In this document: in pieces, positions 6,398-14,614 of the stretch
Numbering within the stretch: the stretch's first letter is position 1
Layout of the letters: each line of letters begins with the position of its first letter
From: an uncultured Bacillota bacterium
GTDB lineage: Bacteria; Bacillota; Clostridia; Peptostreptococcales; Anaerovoracaceae
DNA length: 16,299 nucleotides
Assembly: GCA_958448635.1 (NCBI GenBank)
Contig: CAUDEQ010000045.1
Span: 1 to 16,299, forward strand
Reading direction: 5' to 3'
Notes under the pieces: generated by a model
Told to the model about the DNA's origin: nothing
The model's input: the letters and a program-made list of their open reading frames with translations, nothing else
Databases searched by the model: none
Position numbers and translations under genes: made by a program

Positions 6398-7357
6398 ATG
6401 TCAGAAACAGTACGCAGAACATTGGACATAATCGTGCCGGGATACAACGAAGGCAGAAATATAGACATATTTTTTCACGAAGTACAGAAGGTGACGGCCT
6501 GCATAGAAGGGTATGATTTCAGCTACATATTCATAGATGACGGAAGCACGGACGACACGCTGGAAAAGATAAGGGAGCTGGCTGATTCATACAGCTTTGT
6601 TCACTACATTTCCTTCAGCAGGAACTTCGGAAAGGAAGCCGCCATGTACGCCGGTCTCAAGGCTGCAGCGGACAGGAAGAGCGACTACGCAGTCATCATA
6701 GATGCCGATCTGCAGCATCCTCCGGGGCTGATAAGGGAAATGATAGAGTCTGTGGAAGAAACCGGCTGCGACAGCTGTGCCGCCAGGAGGGTCACGAGAA
6801 AGGGTGAGCCGAGAATACGGAGCATGTTTGCCAGAGCCTTTTACAGTATCATGAACAGGTACAGCGATATAGAGATAATAGACGGGGCTGTGGACTTCAG
6901 GCTTATGAACCGCAAGATGATAAGAGCTATAGTCAGCATGCCGGAAAACCAGCGCTTTTCCAAGGGTATCTTCGCATGGGTGGGCTTTGATACCAGATGG
7001 ATTGAATTTGAAAACGTGGAGAGAATCTCCGGTGAAAGCAAGTGGTCCATGTGGAGTCTTACTAAATACGCCATAGCGGGATTCATAGATTTTGCCGAGA
7101 CGCCGCTGAAGGCCATAGGTGTTTTCGGAGGGCTGACCACCCTCGGTTCTGCCATATATCTTATCGTGGAAATCCTCAAGACGCTGATATTGGGCAAGGA
7201 CGTTCCCGGCTATGCGTCCATAATATGTCTGATACTCTTCTTCGGAGGACTGGTAAGCGCAGTACTCAGCATCATAGGTGAATACATAGGCAGAATGTAT
7301 ATCGAGACGAAGGGGAGACCTGTATATATAGAAAAGGAAAGCGATCTGGATGAGTAG
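6398..7357 (+). CDS. GT2-family polyprenyl-phosphate glycosyltransferase (CsbB/GtrB/DPM1-like)
   Basis: Predicted to load a sugar from a nucleotide donor onto undecaprenyl phosphate on the inner membrane face. The 319 residues contain an N-terminal GT-A domain with DDGSTDD (47-53) and the metal-binding DADLQHPP (102-109). The family's GESKWSMWSLTKY stretch (212-224) follows, then two membrane segments (about 230-262 and 267-295) and a short cytoplasmic tail. Its stop overlaps the start of the YfhO-family gene by 8 bp, so the two are almost certainly co-translated. CsbB-type enzymes paired with YfhO-type proteins decorate lipoteichoic acid or other wall polymers in Firmicutes; the sugar and target here are unknown. 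ATG 6398 follows GGGGAAGGTGAA. Confidence 0.88.
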   Translation: MSETVRRTLDIIVPGYNEGRNIDIFFHEVQKVTACIEGYDFSYIFIDDGSTDDTLEKIRELADSYSFVHYISFSRNFGKEAAMYAGLKAAADRKSDYAVIIDADLQHPPGLIREMIESVEETGCDSCAARRVTRKGEPRIRSMFARAFYSIMNRYSDIEIIDGAVDFRLMNRKMIRAIVSMPENQRFSKGIFAWVGFDTRWIEFENVERISGESKWSMWSLTKYAIAGFIDFAETPLKAIGVFGGLTTLGSAIYLIVEILKTLILGKDVPGYASIICLILFFGGLVSAVLSIIGEYIGRMYIETKGRPVYIEKESDLDE

Positions 7358-10034
7358 GATAAAGAGATTTTTTATCGAAAACAAGCTTATATTCGTGGCG
7401 TTTATGATACCGGTGCTTATCGTGCTGATGGCATTCATGGTGATAGGGATATATCCCTTCGGAGACGCACAGATAGCAGTCATAGATATGTATCATCAGT
7501 ATGTGCCCTTCCTAAGCGAGCTTCAGTACAAGCTTCAGGAGGGCGGCAGCCTGTTCTATACATGGCATGGAGCAGGCGGCAGCAATTTCTGGAACCTGAT
7601 GGCATACTACGGAGCAAGCCCTCTGAATCTGCTGCTGGCCATATTTCCCAAAAAGCTTCTGATGGAAGGAATCACGCTGATCCTTCTGATAAAGATAGGT
7701 CTCGCAGGAAGCTTTATGGCCATATACCTCAGGTATATCGGCCGCAGATGCGACATGGTGACGGTGTCATTTTCCACCCTCTATGCACTATGCTCATATG
7801 TGATGGCGTACTACTGGTGCATCATGTGGATGGATGCAGTGATGCTGCTGCCTCTTTGCATACTGGGCCTCAACAGGGTGATAGACGATGGAAGGGCTGT
7901 GATGTATGTGGTGTCGCTGGCTCTGGTGGTGTTTTCCAACTACTACATGGCAATAATGGTCTGCATCTTCATAATGTTCTACTATCCGGCCCTATACTTC
8001 CTGAAGGTAAAGGGAGGAGGTGTCAGGCGGTGCGTGATGACCACGGCCGGAGTTGTCGGATATTCCTTTCTCGCCATAACCATGGCGGCGGTGATGCTGC
8101 TTCCGACATACATAAGTATGCAGAGCACCTATTACATATCGTCACAGATGCCGGACAACTGGCTCATATACAATGATGCGCTGGACGTTCTGAATCAGCT
8201 GCTGCCGTATACTGAGCTGACCTTCAGGGAAGGTCTGCCTAATCTGTACTGCGGTATGATAGTGGTGATAATGCTGGCGATGTATGTCCTCAGCAGGGGA
8301 ATATCTATGAGGGAAAAGGCCATAAACGGTCTGTTCCTGCTGTTCATGTTCTTCAGCCTGAATCTCAACAAGCTGGATTTTCTATGGCACGGGCTTCACT
8401 TTCCGAACCAGCTGCCATTCAGATATACATTTGTAATATGCTTCGTGCTGATAGGCATTGGCTACAGAATGATACAGCGAAGAGACAATTTTGAGATAAA
8501 GCATATGTGGGTGCTTCTGGCTGTGGGGACAGGATATTATCTCATGGCGCAGAAGCTGATGGCGGGGCAGGAGTACAGCATGGAGCTGTTCTTCTACGGA
8601 GGAATGGCATGGCTGGTGCTTTACTGTGCAGTCATCATATTATACAGAAAAAAATATATAACCTCCGGCTCCTTCTCGCTGCTGATAACGGTGCTGATAA
8701 TTTCAGAGATGGCTGCGGGAGCTTGCACCTCCTTTGACAGGATAGGTAACAGCTACCGTGAAGGCTACTTTGCCAACAGCAGCGATATATACAAGCTGAC
8801 GAAAAGCATAGATGGGGAGTTTGCCAGAGCCGAGATGGATCAGCTGTATACTCTCAACAATCCTGCGCTTTACAATTACAAGGGCATTTCCCAGTTCTCA
8901 TCGTCCGTAAATGCAGATACCACCGCAATGATGGAGAAGCTGGGCATGGACGGCTCGCCGGGCAGGAACAGGTTCAACTATAATCAGACGGCTCCCGTGA
9001 CCAACAGCATACTAAATATAAAATACATCATAACGAGAAACCGCCAGTTGGAGGATACCGATTTCACACTTGTGGACAAATCGGGCCATTCAGGGCTGTA
9101 CGAAAGCAAATACCCTCTTTCCATAGGATATATGACGGGCAATGAGATGAGGACATGGAATACGGATAGCGAAAATCCATTCCACGTGCTGGACGATTAC
9201 CTGAGAGCTGCCACATCCAATGAGATAGACGGTGTATTCGTATCGGCAGGAGAGCCGCAAATAACATCACGGAATGCAGAGGCTGAGATGACAGGTGACG
9301 GCAGGATATCCGTGAAATCGGAAGGCAGCGGCAATTCCAGAGTGACCATGGAATACACTGCTGCTGCGACACAGAAATACTATGTGTTCATAGAGGCTCA
9401 TAATGCTCATCGCATAATGGCAAAAACAGGTGATAAGCTGGACGATATGGAGCTGAGAAACGACTGCGGCTCCGTAGTAAATCTCGGAACCATCGAAGAG
9501 GGACAGAAGTTCAGGATAATAGTGGATTACCCCAAGGGAAAGGTGGGAGACATAACATGTCATGTTAATTCCATGGACTATAATCTGTGGGAGGAGGCCT
9601 ACGGTATTCTTTCCGACGAAATGCTGGAGGTTACGGACTTCGGCGATACGTATATAGAGGGTAAGGTGAATGTGGATGAGAGCGGAGTCCTCTTCACATC
9701 CATCCCTTATGATAAGGGATGGTCACTTAAGGTGGATGGCGTGGAGAAGGAGATCAACGAGCTGACGGGAGGTGTTTTCATCTCGGTGCCGCTGGATGAG
9801 GGCAGCCACCAAATTTCGCTGAGCTTCAGACCGCCAGGTTTGTTGGCAGGCGCTGCGGCGACGGTGTTGGCGATAATCGCACTGGTGGTGATTTCAGCCA
9901 TCGGAAAAAGAAGGCGGGCCGCCGGAGGCAGCCCGTGGAAGCGGCAGGAGCTTACAGACTGTGCCAGCGATCTGCCAGAGACTTCAGAAGAGAAGGAATC
10001 TCCTCAAGAGGGAGCTGATTGTAATAGAATATGA
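7350..10034 (+). CDS. yfhO: YfhO-family multi-pass membrane glycosyltransferase
   Basis: An 894-residue protein with a cytoplasmic start and about a dozen membrane segments in the first 450 residues. A large exported region (about 460-828), mostly beta-strand-like, follows. A last membrane helix (829-852) and a 42-residue charged tail end the protein. Family hallmarks are the early loop with an acidic, aromatic patch (DMYHQYVPFLSELQY), SLFYTWHGAGGSNFWNLMAYY, and the C-terminal FTSIPYDKGWSLKVDG module. YfhO proteins are GT-C-like enzymes thought to take the sugar from undecaprenyl phosphate and put it on teichoic acids outside the cell. Here it is coupled to the GT2 gene; no separate flippase gene is present. 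The last 83 bp overlap the convergent mocR gene and also encode that gene's terminator region. The ribosome site is weak (AAGGAAAG), consistent with translational coupling. Confidence 0.88.
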   Translation: MSRIKRFFIENKLIFVAFMIPVLIVLMAFMVIGIYPFGDAQIAVIDMYHQYVPFLSELQYKLQEGGSLFYTWHGAGGSNFWNLMAYYGASPLNLLLAIFPKKLLMEGITLILLIKIGLAGSFMAIYLRYIGRRCDMVTVSFSTLYALCSYVMAYYWCIMWMDAVMLLPLCILGLNRVIDDGRAVMYVVSLALVVFSNYYMAIMVCIFIMFYYPALYFLKVKGGGVRRCVMTTAGVVGYSFLAITMAAVMLLPTYISMQSTYYISSQMPDNWLIYNDALDVLNQLLPYTELTFREGLPNLYCGMIVVIMLAMYVLSRGISMREKAINGLFLLFMFFSLNLNKLDFLWHGLHFPNQLPFRYTFVICFVLIGIGYRMIQRRDNFEIKHMWVLLAVGTGYYLMAQKLMAGQEYSMELFFYGGMAWLVLYCAVIILYRKKYITSGSFSLLITVLIISEMAAGACTSFDRIGNSYREGYFANSSDIYKLTKSIDGEFARAEMDQLYTLNNPALYNYKGISQFSSSVNADTTAMMEKLGMDGSPGRNRFNYNQTAPVTNSILNIKYIITRNRQLEDTDFTLVDKSGHSGLYESKYPLSIGYMTGNEMRTWNTDSENPFHVLDDYLRAATSNEIDGVFVSAGEPQITSRNAEAEMTGDGRISVKSEGSGNSRVTMEYTAAATQKYYVFIEAHNAHRIMAKTGDKLDDMELRNDCGSVVNLGTIEEGQKFRIIVDYPKGKVGDITCHVNSMDYNLWEEAYGILSDEMLEVTDFGDTYIEGKVNVDESGVLFTSIPYDKGWSLKVDGVEKEINELTGGVFISVPLDEGSHQISLSFRPPGLLAGAAATVLAIIALVVISAIGKRRRAAGGSPWKRQELTDCASDLPETSEEKESPQEGADCNRI
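9905..9935 (-). terminator. Intrinsic terminator of the mocR gene, inside yfhO
   Basis: Read on the minus strand, CGGGCTGCC pairs with GGCGGCCCG over 9 pairs (one G-U) around a TCC loop, followed by a CTTCTTTTT-type T-rich tract. It starts 17 bp past the mocR stop (9952). The same bases encode the RRRAAGGSP part of the YfhO tail on the other strand, so one sequence serves as coding for one gene and terminator for the other. Confidence 0.65.
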
Positions 10035-11346
10035 GAAGATCGTTTTCAAGGATAGAAACAGGGAGGCCGAGGTTTTCAGCCTCCTTTTTCAGTGCTTTTG
10101 CATCTGCCCCTGATGTGATTCTGAGGATGATATTCATACCGGAGGATGAGCTTCGAACCTGTATGAGATCAGAGGCTTCTGCCGATAGGACATCGGTGAC
10201 GAGAGCCAGCTTCTGTGAATATAGCTTTCGCAGCTTCTTGATATGCGTCTGATAATTGCCTGTTTCCATGAAGAGGGCCAGCGTAAGCTGCTCCAGCTTG
10301 GAGCAGGTCTGGGTATAATCTCCGGCCATTTCCGAGAAAAGCTCAGCCATCTCTTCAGGCAGTACCATGTAGCTGATCTTAACTGCTGCGAACAAGGTGC
10401 TGGAAAATGAGCCGAGATATATGACTCTTCGGCTGTTTTCCAGGCTTTTCAGTGCGGGAACGGGCTTTCCGAAGTATCTCAGCTCGCTGTCATAGTCGTC
10501 CTCTATTATATAGCTGTCATTGGCCTGAGCCCACCTCAGCAGATGATAGCGCCTGCCCACAGGCATCACGGTGCCGGTAAAGACATTGCCGGAGGGGCAC
10601 ACGTATGCGGCGGTGCTGATATTGGCAGGAAGACGCTCTATGCATATGCCGCTGTCCGATACAGGAACGTCTGTTATGGCAAAGCCGCGGTCTCTGAAGA
10701 TGTTTCTGACAGGCGCATAGCCGGGTGTTTCCAGTGCCACGTTCTCTATGCCTATCTTCCTGAGAAGTGTGGAAAGCTGGTTTGTGATTTGTTGGGTGCC
10801 TGCGCCGATGATTATCTGATCCGGACTGCAGTAAACCCCTCTGGATGAGTAGAGATATCTGGAAATTTCGGACCTGAGGATGGCTTCTCCCTGAGGATCG
10901 CCTTCAAAGAAAAGCACCGGCGAGTAGTCGGTCAGTATTTTGTTCATGCATTTTTTCCACTTGTTGAAATCGAAGCAGCCGGGATCGTACATCGGGGGCA
11001 GAGCGCTGCGGTGCAGCGGCTGATGAGGTGATGTCATCTGTGGGTCGAAAAAATCATCTACAGCAGGTACAGCAGGTACAGTTTTGTCTGCATTGGGGAA
11101 TACACCTCTGACGTAGTAGCCCGATTGTGCTTTGCTGTATATGTAGCCCTCCACCAAGAGCTGATTGTAGCACTGCTCTATTGTGGTGATGGATAGACCC
11201 GTTGATTTTGCAAGGCTTCTGAGGGAAGGAAGCTTTTCTCCCTCCAGAATCTCGCCTGCGGTGATGGCTTCTCGTATGTAGTCGTAGAGCTGCAGATAAT
11301 ATGGTCTCTTTCTTGTTTCATCCAGGACAGGAAGTATTGCTTTCAT
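9952..11346 (-). CDS. MocR-type regulator (GntR helix-turn-helix fused to aminotransferase fold), missing the PLP lysine
   Basis: A 464-residue fusion: GntR winged helix (about 12-82, GEKLPSLRSLAKSTGLSITTIEQCY), linker, then a fold-type I aminotransferase domain (about 110-460). The pyridine-binding aspartate block EDDYDSE (282-288) and the LETPGY region (205-210) are kept. The usual SK(T/S) site that binds pyridoxal phosphate reads GSFSSTL, with Ser316 in place of lysine, and the nearby phosphate-site arginine is Lys324. It cannot form the normal internal aldimine. MocR proteins such as PdxR and GabR normally sense PLP or an amino acid through it. Divergent from an ECF S component, with an inverted repeat between them, so that gene is its likely target. 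ATG 11346 follows GGAG 7 nt upstream. Confidence 0.9.
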   Translation of the reverse strand: MKAILPVLDETRKRPYYLQLYDYIREAITAGEILEGEKLPSLRSLAKSTGLSITTIEQCYNQLLVEGYIYSKAQSGYYVRGVFPNADKTVPAVPAVDDFFDPQMTSPHQPLHRSALPPMYDPGCFDFNKWKKCMNKILTDYSPVLFFEGDPQGEAILRSEISRYLYSSRGVYCSPDQIIIGAGTQQITNQLSTLLRKIGIENVALETPGYAPVRNIFRDRGFAITDVPVSDSGICIERLPANISTAAYVCPSGNVFTGTVMPVGRRYHLLRWAQANDSYIIEDDYDSELRYFGKPVPALKSLENSRRVIYLGSFSSTLFAAVKISYMVLPEEMAELFSEMAGDYTQTCSKLEQLTLALFMETGNYQTHIKKLRKLYSQKLALVTDVLSAEASDLIQVRSSSSGMNIILRITSGADAKALKKEAENLGLPVSILENDLLIFYYNQLPLEEIPSLLKSLADRWHSL

Positions 11347-11399
11347 ATAAAAACTCCTAACTGTTATTGTAAAAATAATTATTATTGTATATTAATTTA

Positions 11400-11433
11400 T
11401 ATACAGTTTTGCTGTATTATAGTATACAGCAAA
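11400..11433. promoter_or_regulatory. Putative MocR operator (direct plus inverted repeats)
   Basis: TTTGCTGTAT (11408-11417) and ATACAGCAAA (11424-11433) form a perfect 10-bp inverted repeat with a 6-bp spacer. TATACAG also occurs as a direct repeat at 11400-11406 and 11423-11429, 23 bp apart, about two helical turns. MocR dimers commonly bind direct repeats of this kind. TATTAT (11415-11420) or TATAGT (11418-11423) inside the repeat could be the -10 box of the S-component gene; I see no clear -35. The 114-bp spacer is the only DNA between the two divergent genes. Confidence 0.6.
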
Positions 11434-11460
11434 CAATTAATTAAGGAAAGAGGTTTTATT

Positions 11461-12021
11461 ATGAAGACAAATTCACACACGATAAAAATTGTACTGACAG
11501 CTCTGATGATGTGTATAATAATGATATCCATCATGTTCATCAAGATACCTATCCCGTTCACACAGGGATATGTACATCCCGGAGACGCCATGATATTCCT
11601 GGCTGTGCTGGTACTGGGCTGGAAATACGGTGCTGTTGCCGCTGCCTTTGGAGGAATGCTGGGCGACGTGATGGGCGGATTTGCAGCCTGGGCTCCATGG
11701 ACATTCTGCATAAAGGGCATAATGGCCATCATCCTGGGACTCATAGTGGAGGCTGCCTTTAGGAAGGAAAACCGCGCCAGAGGCGGCATTGTAGCAGTGG
11801 AGATCGTCGGAATGATAGTTTCGGGCGCATTCATGGTAGTTGCATATTATGTGGCTGAGGGCATAATGTACGGCAACTGGATAGCTCCGCTGGCCGGCAT
11901 ACCTTGGAACATAGGACAGTTCGCAGTGGGAATGGTGCTGGCAATAATTCTGGCTGAAGCACTTTGCAAAACTCCTGCCAGAGCGCACTTTGCATACAGC
12001 CTTCCTGCAAAAAACGCATAA
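11461..12021 (+). CDS. ECF transporter S component (vitamin-binding membrane subunit)
   Basis: A 186-residue integral membrane protein with about six membrane segments. The family pattern is clear: KIPIPFTQGYVHPGDAMIFLAVLVLGWKYGAVAAAFGGMLGDVMGG, then a PWTFCIKGIMAIILG stretch. This resembles the HmpT/riboflavin-type group of ECF S components, which capture a vitamin and dock on the EcfA-EcfA'-EcfT module. Divergence from a MocR regulator suggests a vitamin B6-related substrate (PdxU-like), but hydroxymethylpyrimidine or another vitamin cannot be excluded. The energizing module is encoded nearby at 12930-15417. ATG 11461 follows AGAGG at 8 nt. Confidence 0.85.
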   Translation: MKTNSHTIKIVLTALMMCIIMISIMFIKIPIPFTQGYVHPGDAMIFLAVLVLGWKYGAVAAAFGGMLGDVMGGFAAWAPWTFCIKGIMAIILGLIVEAAFRKENRARGGIVAVEIVGMIVSGAFMVVAYYVAEGIMYGNWIAPLAGIPWNIGQFAVGMVLAIILAEALCKTPARAHFAYSLPAKNA

Positions 12022-12028
12022 TATACAC

Positions 12029-12057
12029 TTTCCAAAACGGCTAAAGGGTGATAAAAT
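12029..12057 (+). promoter_or_regulatory. Weak candidate promoter before aroD
   Basis: TTTCCA (12029-12034), a 17-bp spacer and TAAAAT (12052-12057) lie in the 69-bp gap between the S-component gene and aroD. The -35 match is poor, so read-through from the S-component promoter is equally possible. Confidence 0.3.
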
Positions 12058-12090
12058 AAACTCTACGCAAATATAGGAAGGTATTATGTT

Positions 12091-12894
12091 ATGGAAGGAT
12101 TAAAAGTCAGAGAGATGATTTTAGAGCCGGGAAGACCTAAGGTCGCTGTGCCGATTATATCGGAATATCCGGCAGACATAATAGCGGAATGTGAGGAGAT
12201 AAATGATCTCCCGTGCGATATAGTAGAGTGGAGAGCTGATTATTACCTTTCTGCCATTGAGGATCTGGACGGATATCTGAGCGATAAGAACGGATATCTT
12301 GATATGGTCAAAATACTGGACGACATCAACTATATAGCAGGAGATAAGCCTGTTATATTTACTGTGAGATCTGAAGGTCAGGGCGGGCACGTGGACACTA
12401 CCCGTGCGCAGCTGGAGAGCATATACGGGCTTGCGGCGGAGACACATCTTGTCGATTTTATAGATATCGAGCTTGAAGATGCCGACGGTATAGTCCATGA
12501 GGAATGGATAAGAGAGCAAATCGGTGAAGCTCATTCACATGGAGTCAAGGTCATCCTGTCTCACCACGATTTCGATGTTATGCCGGCGCCTGCCCGGCTG
12601 GTGGAACTGGTGAAGAAGATGCACATGCTGGGCGGCGACATATACAAGGTGGCTGCTATGGCGGCAGACAGGACGGATGCCGAGAACATGCTGAAGGTGG
12701 CGAATTTTGTTATGGGTAAAAATATAGGCCCTGTGGTAATGGTTCCCATGGGCGAGGCCGGAAAGTCCGCCAGAGTTGCAGCGGGAAGATACGGCTCATG
12801 TATAACCTTTGCGGCAGGAAAAGGCGAGTCGGCGCCGGGTCAGGTGGATGCGCTCACCATGAAGAAATGGCTGGACAGCTATTACGGAGCGTAA
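12091..12894 (+). CDS. aroD: 3-dehydroquinate dehydratase, type I
   Basis: Dehydrates 3-dehydroquinate to 3-dehydroshikimate in the shikimate pathway through a Schiff base with lysine. The 267 residues fit the type I class. E46 and R48 (DIVEWRAD), R93 (FTVRSEGQ), the catalytic His159 (ILSHHDF), the Schiff-base Lys186 (GDIYKVAAM), R228 and the C-terminal lid S247-x3-Q251 (ESAPGQV) are all visible. The gene stands without other shikimate genes, between an ECF S component and the ECF module. Start ATG 12091 has AGGAAGG (12075-12081) 9 nt upstream. Confidence 0.95.
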   Translation: MEGLKVREMILEPGRPKVAVPIISEYPADIIAECEEINDLPCDIVEWRADYYLSAIEDLDGYLSDKNGYLDMVKILDDINYIAGDKPVIFTVRSEGQGGHVDTTRAQLESIYGLAAETHLVDFIDIELEDADGIVHEEWIREQIGEAHSHGVKVILSHHDFDVMPAPARLVELVKKMHMLGGDIYKVAAMAADRTDAENMLKVANFVMGKNIGPVVMVPMGEAGKSARVAAGRYGSCITFAAGKGESAPGQVDALTMKKWLDSYYGA

Positions 12895-12929
12895 GGAGCT
12901 GACGGCGCACAGTACGAAAGGAATGCTTG

Positions 12930-13763
12930 ATGACAGATTTCATAAGGATAGAAAATCTGGTATTTGATTATATAAAAAACGAAGACGGACATATGGTGAG
13001 AGCCATAAACGACGTCAGCTTTACCGTGGAAAAAGGCAGCTTTACAGCTGTCATCGGACAGAACGGCTCCGGCAAATCGACGCTGGCCAAGAACATCAAC
13101 GGTCTGCTTACGCCCACATCGGGCAAGGTGTATGTTGACGGTCTGGATACAACGGATGGAGACAACATATGGAAGATCAGGCAGAAGGTCGCCATGGTTT
13201 TCCAGAACCCGGACAATCAGATCGTCTCGTCCATAGTGGAGGACGATGTGGCCTTCGGGCCTGAAAATCTCGGCATAGATCCTGTGGAGATAAGGGAGAG
13301 GGTGGACAGAGCCCTGGAGGATGTCGAGATGTATGAGCATCGAAAAAAAGCGCCGCATCTTCTTTCGGGAGGCCAGAAGCAGCGTGTGGCCATAGCGGGA
13401 GCAGTGGCCATGGAGCCGGAATGTATAATCTTTGACGAGCCTACCGCCATGCTGGACCCCAGAGGTCGCAGGGAGGTGCTTGAGGTAATAAGGAGGCTCA
13501 ACGCCAAGGATATCACGGTGCTTCTGATAACCCACTTCATGAGTGAGGCTGCACAGGCTGACAAGATCATCGTCATGAGCGACGGTGAGGTGAAGATGGA
13601 AGGAACGCCTGATGAGATATTTCTTAAAACCCAGCAGCTGAAGGAGCTGAGTCTGGGCGTGCCGCCTGCAGTGGATCTGGCGATGAAGCTGAGGGAAAGA
13701 GGTGTGGACGTACCGGAAGGAATCCTTGATATAGATGAGATGGTGAAGTACTTATGTCGATAG
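12930..13763 (+). CDS. ecfA1: ECF transporter ATPase EcfA1
   Basis: One of the two ATPases of the energy-coupling factor module that drives vitamin uptake by exchangeable S components. The 277 residues contain Walker A GQNGSGKST (43-51), the Q-loop VFQNPDNQI (90-98), the ABC signature LSGGQ (145-149), Walker B CIIFDEP (165-171) and the switch His202 (LLITHFM). A C-terminal stretch past the ATPase core is typical of EcfA subunits. The ORF could open at TTG 12927, but ATG 12930 has a better-spaced AAAGGA (12917-12922, 7 nt). Overlaps ecfA2 by 10 bp. Confidence 0.95.
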   Translation: MTDFIRIENLVFDYIKNEDGHMVRAINDVSFTVEKGSFTAVIGQNGSGKSTLAKNINGLLTPTSGKVYVDGLDTTDGDNIWKIRQKVAMVFQNPDNQIVSSIVEDDVAFGPENLGIDPVEIRERVDRALEDVEMYEHRKKAPHLLSGGQKQRVAIAGAVAMEPECIIFDEPTAMLDPRGRREVLEVIRRLNAKDITVLLITHFMSEAAQADKIIVMSDGEVKMEGTPDEIFLKTQQLKELSLGVPPAVDLAMKLRERGVDVPEGILDIDEMVKYLCR

Positions 13764-14614
13764 AAATTAGAGGATTGACACATATATACAGTGAGGGACT
13801 GCCTCATGAATCAATAGCCATAGAAGATGTCAGCTTCAGGGCGGAGGACGGACAGGTCGTAGGCGTTATAGGGCATACAGGTTCCGGCAAGTCCACGCTG
13901 ATGCAGCATCTCAACGGACTTCTGAAGCCCAAGTCAGGCACCATAGTCGTAGGCGACACAGATATAACGGCAGATGGTGTGGTGATGCGAGACATAAGAA
14001 AGAAGATAGGCTTGGTATTTCAGTATCCTGAATATCAGCTGTTCGAGGAGACCGTTGCCCAAGACGTGGCCTTCGGCCCGTCAAACCTGGGACTTTCACA
14101 GGAGGAGATAGACGAGAGGGTCGAGGAGGCCATAAGCATGGTCGGTCTGGACTATCATGGGCTAAAAAACGTATCCCCCTTCGACCTTTCGGGAGGACAG
14201 AAGAGGCGTGTGGCAATAGCAGGCGTAATAGCTATGAAGCCGCAGGTGATAATACTGGATGAGCCGACAGCAGGCCTTAATCCCAAGGCTCATGAGGACA
14301 TACTGAAGATGATAATGCATATACACGAGGAGGAGAAGAACATAATCTTTCTCGTATCGCATAATATGAACGATATCGCCAGACTGTGCGATAAGGTGCT
14401 GGTGATGGATCACGGAAGGCTGGTCATGGACGGAACTGCCGCAGAGGTTTTCTCCAGAGGAGATGAGCTGAAGGCGATGGGACTCGACATACCTGACTCC
14501 ATGGAGATCGTATCACGGCTCAACGCTGCCGGCATGGAGATAGATGAAACATGTCTTACCATGGACGATGCGGCGGATAAGATAGCGGAATATTTAAGTA
14601 AGGTTGCAGGATAA
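13754..14614 (+). CDS. ecfA2: ECF transporter ATPase EcfA2
   Basis: Second ATPase of the ECF module, forming a heterodimer with EcfA1 on EcfT. The 286 residues contain Walker A GHTGSGKST (40-48), the Q-loop VFQYPEYQLFEETV (88-101), signature LSGGQ (145-149), Walker B VIILDEP (165-171) and switch His203 (LVSHNM). The FQYPEYQLFEETV stretch is characteristic of the EcfA2 (EcfA') paralogue. It starts inside the end of ecfA1, and its stop TAA shares a base with the ecfT start (TAATG), so the three genes are translationally coupled. Confidence 0.95.
   Translation: MSIEIRGLTHIYSEGLPHESIAIEDVSFRAEDGQVVGVIGHTGSGKSTLMQHLNGLLKPKSGTIVVGDTDITADGVVMRDIRKKIGLVFQYPEYQLFEETVAQDVAFGPSNLGLSQEEIDERVEEAISMVGLDYHGLKNVSPFDLSGGQKRRVAIAGVIAMKPQVIILDEPTAGLNPKAHEDILKMIMHIHEEEKNIIFLVSHNMNDIARLCDKVLVMDHGRLVMDGTAAEVFSRGDELKAMGLDIPDSMEIVSRLNAAGMEIDETCLTMDDAADKIAEYLSKVAG

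Noticed and set aside
6587..7483. 298-codon minus-strand open frame over the glycosyltransferase gene
   Set aside because: The plus strand encodes clear GT2 motifs; the antisense product has no recognisable domain or start site.
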